Below, piece after piece: positions 7,016-10,072 of a stretch of 10,072 nucleotides of DNA (position 1 is the stretch's first letter; every line of letters starts with the position of its first letter). Source of the stretch: Bacillota bacterium (lineage in GTDB: Bacteria; Bacillota; Clostridia; Oscillospirales; JAKOTC01); contig JAKOTC010000011.1 of assembly GCA_029776465.1 (NCBI GenBank), positions 1 to 10,072 of the forward strand, written 5' to 3'. The position numbers and the translations under genes are program-made. The notes below the pieces were generated by a model. The model made no database searches. It had not been told where the DNA came from and worked only from the letters and a program-made list of their open reading frames with translations.

Positions 7016-7858
7016 ATGAAGAACCGCTTCATTCGCAGCTTTGCTTTATTGGGCGGGGCTGCGCTTTTTTGTCACTGGCAAAACAACGACCTTGTTACAA
7101 CCCGATATCAGATCCGTTCCCCCAAGCTGCCCAAAGCCTTTGACGGGTATAAAATTGTTCAGATTTCCGATTTGCACAATAAAAAATTTGGTTTAAACCA
7201 ATCGGCACTGCTTGAAAAGGTCATGTCTGAGAAGCCGGATCTGATTGTGGTGACCGGAGATTTAATCGACAGGAGTCGAACAGACGTGGAGGCCGCCATG
7301 GCCTTTATCCGGGGCGCGGTTCAAATTGCCAGGGTTGCCTATGTTTCAGGAAATCACGAAGTCAACTCCGGCATCAACATGCATTTGGCAAAGAAGCTGG
7401 CGTCAGCAGGCGTTGAAGTTCTTAACGACAAAGCAACGGATTTATTAAAGCAGGAGCAAAAAATCCGGCTGATTGGAATGAGTGATTTCTCTTATTGCTA
7501 TTCCCGCTTCTCAAGTACGCCCCGCCTTTATGGGAATGTTCTGAAAAGCCTTGCGTCACACCCAGACCAACGCTTTCAAATTCTGTTATCTCACCGTCCC
7601 GAGTTGCTGCCCCTCTACGCCAGATGCGGCATGGATTTGGCTTTCTGCGGGCACGCTCACGGCGGTCAGATTCGGCTGCCGCTGGTAGGGGCCCTCTTTG
7701 CCCCTAACCAAGGTATTTTTCCCGAATATACAAGCGGGGTGCATCAGGCCGGGCGCACTCATATGATTGTCAGCCGGGGGCTTGGCAACAGCCGGTTTCC
7801 GCTGAGAATTTTCAACCGGCCGGAAATTGTGTCGGTTGTGCTGAAAGCGGGCAAATAA
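7016..7858 (+). CDS. Membrane-anchored calcineurin-like metallophosphoesterase (YkuE/YaeI type)
   Basis: A 280-residue protein with all metallophosphoesterase blocks in order: DLH (Asp52, His54), GDLID (Asp82), GNHE (Asn113, His114), SHRP (His193) and GHAHGG (His213, His215), which together bind a two-metal centre. A hydrophobic N-terminal stretch (about residues 8-20) is probably a membrane anchor or uncleaved signal, placing the catalytic domain outside or at the membrane. Relatives include B. subtilis YkuE (cell-wall associated) and E. coli YaeI; the substrate is not known from sequence, and phosphodiesters of lipids or wall polymers are plausible. The start is the ATG at 7016, 8 nt after GAAAGG (7002-7007). 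The in-frame GTG at 7007 overlaps that site and was rejected. It is the last gene of the fucI run, followed by a hairpin terminator. Confidence 0.9.
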   Translation: MKNRFIRSFALLGGAALFCHWQNNDLVTTRYQIRSPKLPKAFDGYKIVQISDLHNKKFGLNQSALLEKVMSEKPDLIVVTGDLIDRSRTDVEAAMAFIRGAVQIARVAYVSGNHEVNSGINMHLAKKLASAGVEVLNDKATDLLKQEQKIRLIGMSDFSYCYSRFSSTPRLYGNVLKSLASHPDQRFQILLSHRPELLPLYARCGMDLAFCGHAHGGQIRLPLVGALFAPNQGIFPEYTSGVHQAGRTHMIVSRGLGNSRFPLRIFNRPEIVSVVLKAGK

Positions 7859-7914
7859 CTAACAATTCAAAACAAAATTGTTGAAAAAGTGTCGGCCCAC
7901 ACAAAAGCTTCATA

Positions 7915-7978
7915 TTGCTTAAATACTAAAAACAGTACCGCAATCATGCGGTACTGTTTTTTAGTATTGATTAAGCAA
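7915..7978. terminator. Long bidirectional hairpin terminator between the metallophosphoesterase gene and purA
   Basis: The core is a perfect 10-bp stem, CAGTACCGCA (7933-7942) and TGCGGTACTG (7947-7956), with a 4-nt loop ATCA. It is flanked by five As on the left and six Ts on the right, so transcripts from either strand end in a hairpin plus U-tract. Pairing continues outward through ATACT/AGTAT and TTGCTTAA/TTAAGCAA, giving about 28 base pairs interrupted only by small bulges (1 nt and 3 nt). It sits between two convergent genes, as expected for a shared terminator. Nothing else is seen in 7859-8001 apart from a weak A/T-only inverted repeat at 7861-7882. Confidence 0.9.
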
Positions 7979-8001
7979 ATTAGACGTGGGGCAGGGGATG
8001 G

Positions 8002-9279
8002 TTATGCCCTCTCAATATTCTGAGCGCGGTCGGGACCGATGCCGATATTGGAAACCGGCACACCGCAAAGCTCCTCCACCTTGGCAATATAGGCCTTGAC
8101 AGCCTGGGGCAGCTGATCATAGCTTGTCATCCTGCTAATATCTTCGTCCCAGCCCTCCATTTCAATATAAATCGGCTGGCAATCGGCAAGCTCTTCTATG
8201 GTGGGAGGAAAATCGGTGGTTACGCTGCCGTCGGGCAGTTTATAACCTGTGCAAAGCTTGAGGGTCTTCAGTCCGGACAGAGTATCCAATTTGTTCAAAG
8301 AGAGGGAGGTCAGGCCGTTAACTCGAACCGCATGGCGGACGATCACTGCGTCAAACCAGCCTACCCGGCGGGGACGCCCGGTCGTAGTGCCAAATTCGCC
8401 ACCCTTAATCCGGATGTTTTCTCCAACCTCGTCGAAGAGTTCAGTGGGGAATGGGCCCTTTCCTACACGGGTGGTATAGGCCTTCGTTGCGCCGATAATT
8501 TCATCAATAAAAGTGGGGCCCAAGCCAATGCCCACGCAGAAGCCTCCGGCGGTGGGATGAGAGGATGTGACGTACGGATAGGTTCCGGTGTCAAGATCCA
8601 GCAGCGCTCCCTGTGCTCCTTCCAGCAGAACTTCTTTGCCGGCTTTGATTGCGTTATACGTTAAAACCGAAACATCCGCCGCATAGCCGGCCAGGCGCTT
8701 GCCATACTCGGTGTACTCCTCATATATGGCCTTTAAATCCAAGGGTTCTTTGCCGTAGATGGATGTAAAAAGTTTATTTTTAACCGTTCCTACCTGTTCG
8801 ATTTTCTCCTTTAGCACTTCGGGATGGATCAGATCGTAGAAACGAATGCCGCTGCGCTCGGATTTATCCATATAGCAGGGACCGATGCCGCGGTTTGTGG
8901 TGCCGATTTCTCCTTTGCCCCGCAGTTCCTCGGAATAACGGTCAATCAAAACATGCCAGGGCATTACAATGTGAGCGCGGGGATCGATCCGAAGATTGCT
9001 ACAGGTGATTCCCCGGGCTTTCAATCCATCGATTTCGGCCAGCAGAGACTTGGGGTTGACCACAATTCCGCAGCCAATCAGGCAGAGGCAGTCGGGATAT
9101 AATATGCCAGAGGGGATGAGATGAAGTTTGTAGACTTCGCTGCCCACAACAACCGTGTGGCCTGCGTTGTCTCCGCCCTGTGCGCGAACGACGACATCGG
9201 AACGGGAGGCCATAATATCAATCACTTTGCCTTTTCCCTCGTCGCCCCACTGGGTGCCAACAATAACTTTTACTGACAT
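8002..9279 (-). CDS. purA: Adenylosuccinate synthetase
   Basis: PurA joins IMP and aspartate using GTP to form adenylosuccinate, the first step from IMP to AMP, in the cytoplasm as a dimer. From the ATG at 9279 it has 425 residues, the normal length. The GTP-binding and catalytic start GTQWGDEGKGK contains the conserved Asp13, and GGDNAGHT holds His41. Further landmarks are GTTNRGIGPCY, the internal VGKGPFPTE, GTTTGRPRRVGWFD (IMP and aspartate loop) and the C-terminal GIGPDRAQNIE. The ATG at 9279-9277 is preferred because GAGGA ends 6 nt before it. The in-frame ATG at 9285 directly abuts that GAGGA and would lack a usable ribosome binding site. It is a single gene transcribed toward the bidirectional terminator, with its own promoter upstream and no purB or other pur gene in view. 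Confidence 0.98.
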   Translation of the reverse strand: MSVKVIVGTQWGDEGKGKVIDIMASRSDVVVRAQGGDNAGHTVVVGSEVYKLHLIPSGILYPDCLCLIGCGIVVNPKSLLAEIDGLKARGITCSNLRIDPRAHIVMPWHVLIDRYSEELRGKGEIGTTNRGIGPCYMDKSERSGIRFYDLIHPEVLKEKIEQVGTVKNKLFTSIYGKEPLDLKAIYEEYTEYGKRLAGYAADVSVLTYNAIKAGKEVLLEGAQGALLDLDTGTYPYVTSSHPTAGGFCVGIGLGPTFIDEIIGATKAYTTRVGKGPFPTELFDEVGENIRIKGGEFGTTTGRPRRVGWFDAVIVRHAVRVNGLTSLSLNKLDTLSGLKTLKLCTGYKLPDGSVTTDFPPTIEELADCQPIYIEMEGWDEDISRMTSYDQLPQAVKAYIAKVEELCGVPVSNIGIGPDRAQNIERA

Positions 9280-9324
9280 CTGCATTCCTCATTTCATTTT
9301 AATAGCATCGGGTTTACCGCAGAT

Positions 9325-9353
9325 AGTTTACCATATTAACCTGATAAATTCAA
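9325..9353 (-). promoter_or_regulatory. Putative purA promoter
   Basis: On the minus strand TTGAAT (9353-9348) is separated by 17 bp from TAAACT (9330-9325), and TGG precedes the -10 as an extended element. Each hexamer matches 4 of 6 consensus bases. The start of transcription would be near 9318, giving a leader of about 39 nt. I recognise no purine riboswitch or PurR-box pair in the remaining upstream sequence (about 9354-9500), which appears to hold no gene. Confidence 0.5.
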
Positions 9354-9509
9354 GTAATCCCATCCGACACTTTCAGGATTTTATCTTTGGCATCTGCAAT
9401 CCCAGATTTTTTCCTTTCGTAGGTTATCTGTTTTTTCATGTTCTATAAATTTTAAATGGATTTACCCGAAAAAATATTTCTCCCTGTGAAAAAGCAGGGT
9501 TTACTTTGC

Positions 9510-9538
9510 TTTACAAAACAGACTAAATATAGTATACT
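9510..9538 (+). promoter_or_regulatory. Promoter of the rhamnulokinase-type gene (sigma-A type)
   Basis: TTTACA (9510-9515) and TATACT (9533-9538) are exactly 17 bp apart, each one mismatch from consensus. Transcription would start near 9545 and give a leader of about 79 nt. That leader contains a dyad TGCAA-AC-TTGCA (9561-9572) and a possible hairpin with arms around TTTTGT (9582-9587) and ACAAAA (9596-9601). Confidence 0.8.
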
Positions 9539-9546
9539 TAGTCTGT
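9518..9546. promoter_or_regulatory. Inverted-repeat operator candidate over the -10 element
   Basis: ACAGACTAA (9518-9526) and TTAGTCTGT (9538-9546) form a perfect 9-bp inverted repeat with an 11-bp spacer that contains nearly all of the -10 hexamer. A further half-site, GTCTGT, recurs at 9553-9558. This position suits a repressor that blocks RNA polymerase. The repeat is plain in the sequence; the regulator is unknown, with a sugar-responsive repressor being the natural guess from the downstream kinase. A cruciform or transcript hairpin role is less likely because the expected transcription start lies within the right arm. Confidence 0.55.
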
Positions 9547-9623
9547 ATGAGTGTCTGTTGTGCAAACTTGCAGATTAAGCGTTTTGTCCCCAGCAACAAA
9601 AGCTCTCCGAAAGGATGATGAAT

Positions 9624-10072
9624 ATGCAGAAACGCGTTTTTGCCTTTGACTTTGGTGCTTCGTCAGGACGGGGAATTATCGGTGAATACCGCGACGGAAA
9701 AATTGTGCTGTCTGAAGTGCATCGTTTTTCCAACGATCCCGTCAAGGTTCGAGGTACTTACTATTGGGATTTTCTTCGCCTTTTCCACGAGATCAAACAG
9801 GGTATCATTAAAGCCATTAATTCCGGATTCGGAGATTTTGACTCGATTGGCATCGATACCTGGGGTGTTGATTTCGGTCTTTTAGATGAGAAAGGTTATC
9901 TGCTGGAGAACCCGGTTCATTACCGCGACAGCCGCACCGACGGCATGATGGAAGAAGTCTTTTCTATCATTCCTAAAGAGGAGCTCTATATGCGGACGGG
10001 TATTCAGTTTATGAAACTGAATACCATTTTCCAGCTTTATTCCCTGGTGAAAAACCGCCCCGAACTGCTGGA
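9624..10072 (+). CDS. rhaB: Rhamnulokinase-family (FGGY) sugar kinase, N-terminal part, cut by right edge
   Basis: The visible 149 residues carry the phosphate-1 motif FDFGASSGRG (residues 8-17) of FGGY carbohydrate kinases. They match E. coli RhaB at several places: EVHRFSN, SIGIDTWGVDFGLLD, PVHYRDSRT and RTGIQFMKLNT followed by QLYSLV. RhaB phosphorylates L-rhamnulose with ATP in the cytoplasm. In gut Firmicutes, kinases annotated this way can also serve L-fuculose, which matters here because fucI lies nearby without its own kinase. The catalytic Asp and C-terminal domain lie beyond the window. Start: three in-frame ATGs occur (9615, 9618, 9624); the AAAGGA site at 9610-9615 gives an 8-nt spacing only for 9624. 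The gene has its own promoter and operator-like repeat and points away from purA. Further rhamnose or fucose genes may follow beyond the edge. Confidence 0.87.
   Translation, partial: MQKRVFAFDFGASSGRGIIGEYRDGKIVLSEVHRFSNDPVKVRGTYYWDFLRLFHEIKQGIIKAINSGFGDFDSIGIDTWGVDFGLLDEKGYLLENPVHYRDSRTDGMMEEVFSIIPKEELYMRTGIQFMKLNTIFQLYSLVKNRPELL

Noticed and set aside
7861..7882. Inverted repeat AACAATT / AATTGTT after the metallophosphoesterase gene
   Set aside because: A 7-bp stem with only one G-C pair and no T-tract; the hairpin at 7915-7978 is the real terminator.
9354..9500. Possible purine riboswitch or PurR control upstream of purA
   Set aside because: No paired PurR-box-like sequences or purine aptamer core were recognisable, and the predicted promoter lies downstream of this stretch relative to purA transcription.

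Overview
The window looks like a core chromosomal segment from a Gram-positive, probably clostridial (Bacillota, Clostridia) genome. The reasons are the murA / walJ-type / rlmH gene order, strong GGAGG-type ribosome binding sites, a Gram-positive-style lipoprotein and moderate GC. The exact family cannot be fixed from this sequence; Oscillospiraceae/Ruminococcaceae is a guess. I see no rRNA, tRNA, CRISPR array, insertion sequence, integrase or phage gene.

Layout. (1) 1-3054, minus strand: a four-gene run in transcription order murA, a WalJ/YycJ-type metallo-beta-lactamase-fold hydrolase, rlmH and a GNAT acetyltransferase cut by the left edge. It is probably driven by a promoter near 3219-3227 through a roughly 158-nt leader with complementary repeats. 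(2) 3055-3450: divergent intergenic region holding the murA promoter and leader and a near-consensus fucI promoter. (3) 3451-7858, plus strand: fucI (L-fucose isomerase), a small FmdB-type zinc-ribbon protein, an oligopeptide-type solute-binding lipoprotein overlapping it by 4 bp, and a membrane-anchored metallophosphoesterase. No terminator is visible between them, so they look like one operon. (4) 7915-7978: a long hairpin that should terminate transcription from both sides. (5) 8002-9279, minus strand: purA. (6) 9280-9623: divergent intergenic region with a purA promoter and a strong plus-strand promoter overlapped by an inverted repeat. (7) 9624 to the right edge: the N-terminal third of a rhamnulokinase-family sugar kinase.

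How the genes work together. murA starts peptidoglycan precursor synthesis, rlmH modifies the ribosome, and purA makes the AMP precursor. fucI and the rhamnulokinase-type kinase suggest use of 6-deoxyhexoses (L-fucose and/or L-rhamnose), encoded in two separately promoted units about 4.4 kb apart with purA between them.

There is no clear undescribed system here. The observations most worth checking are the mutually exclusive pairings in the murA leader, the operator-like repeat at the kinase promoter, the co-transcription of fucI with an orphan binding lipoprotein and two unrelated genes, and an atypical RlmH C-terminus. Four gene starts (fucI, fmdB-like, metallophosphoesterase, purA) are placed downstream of the longest possible start because of ribosome binding sites or promoter position.
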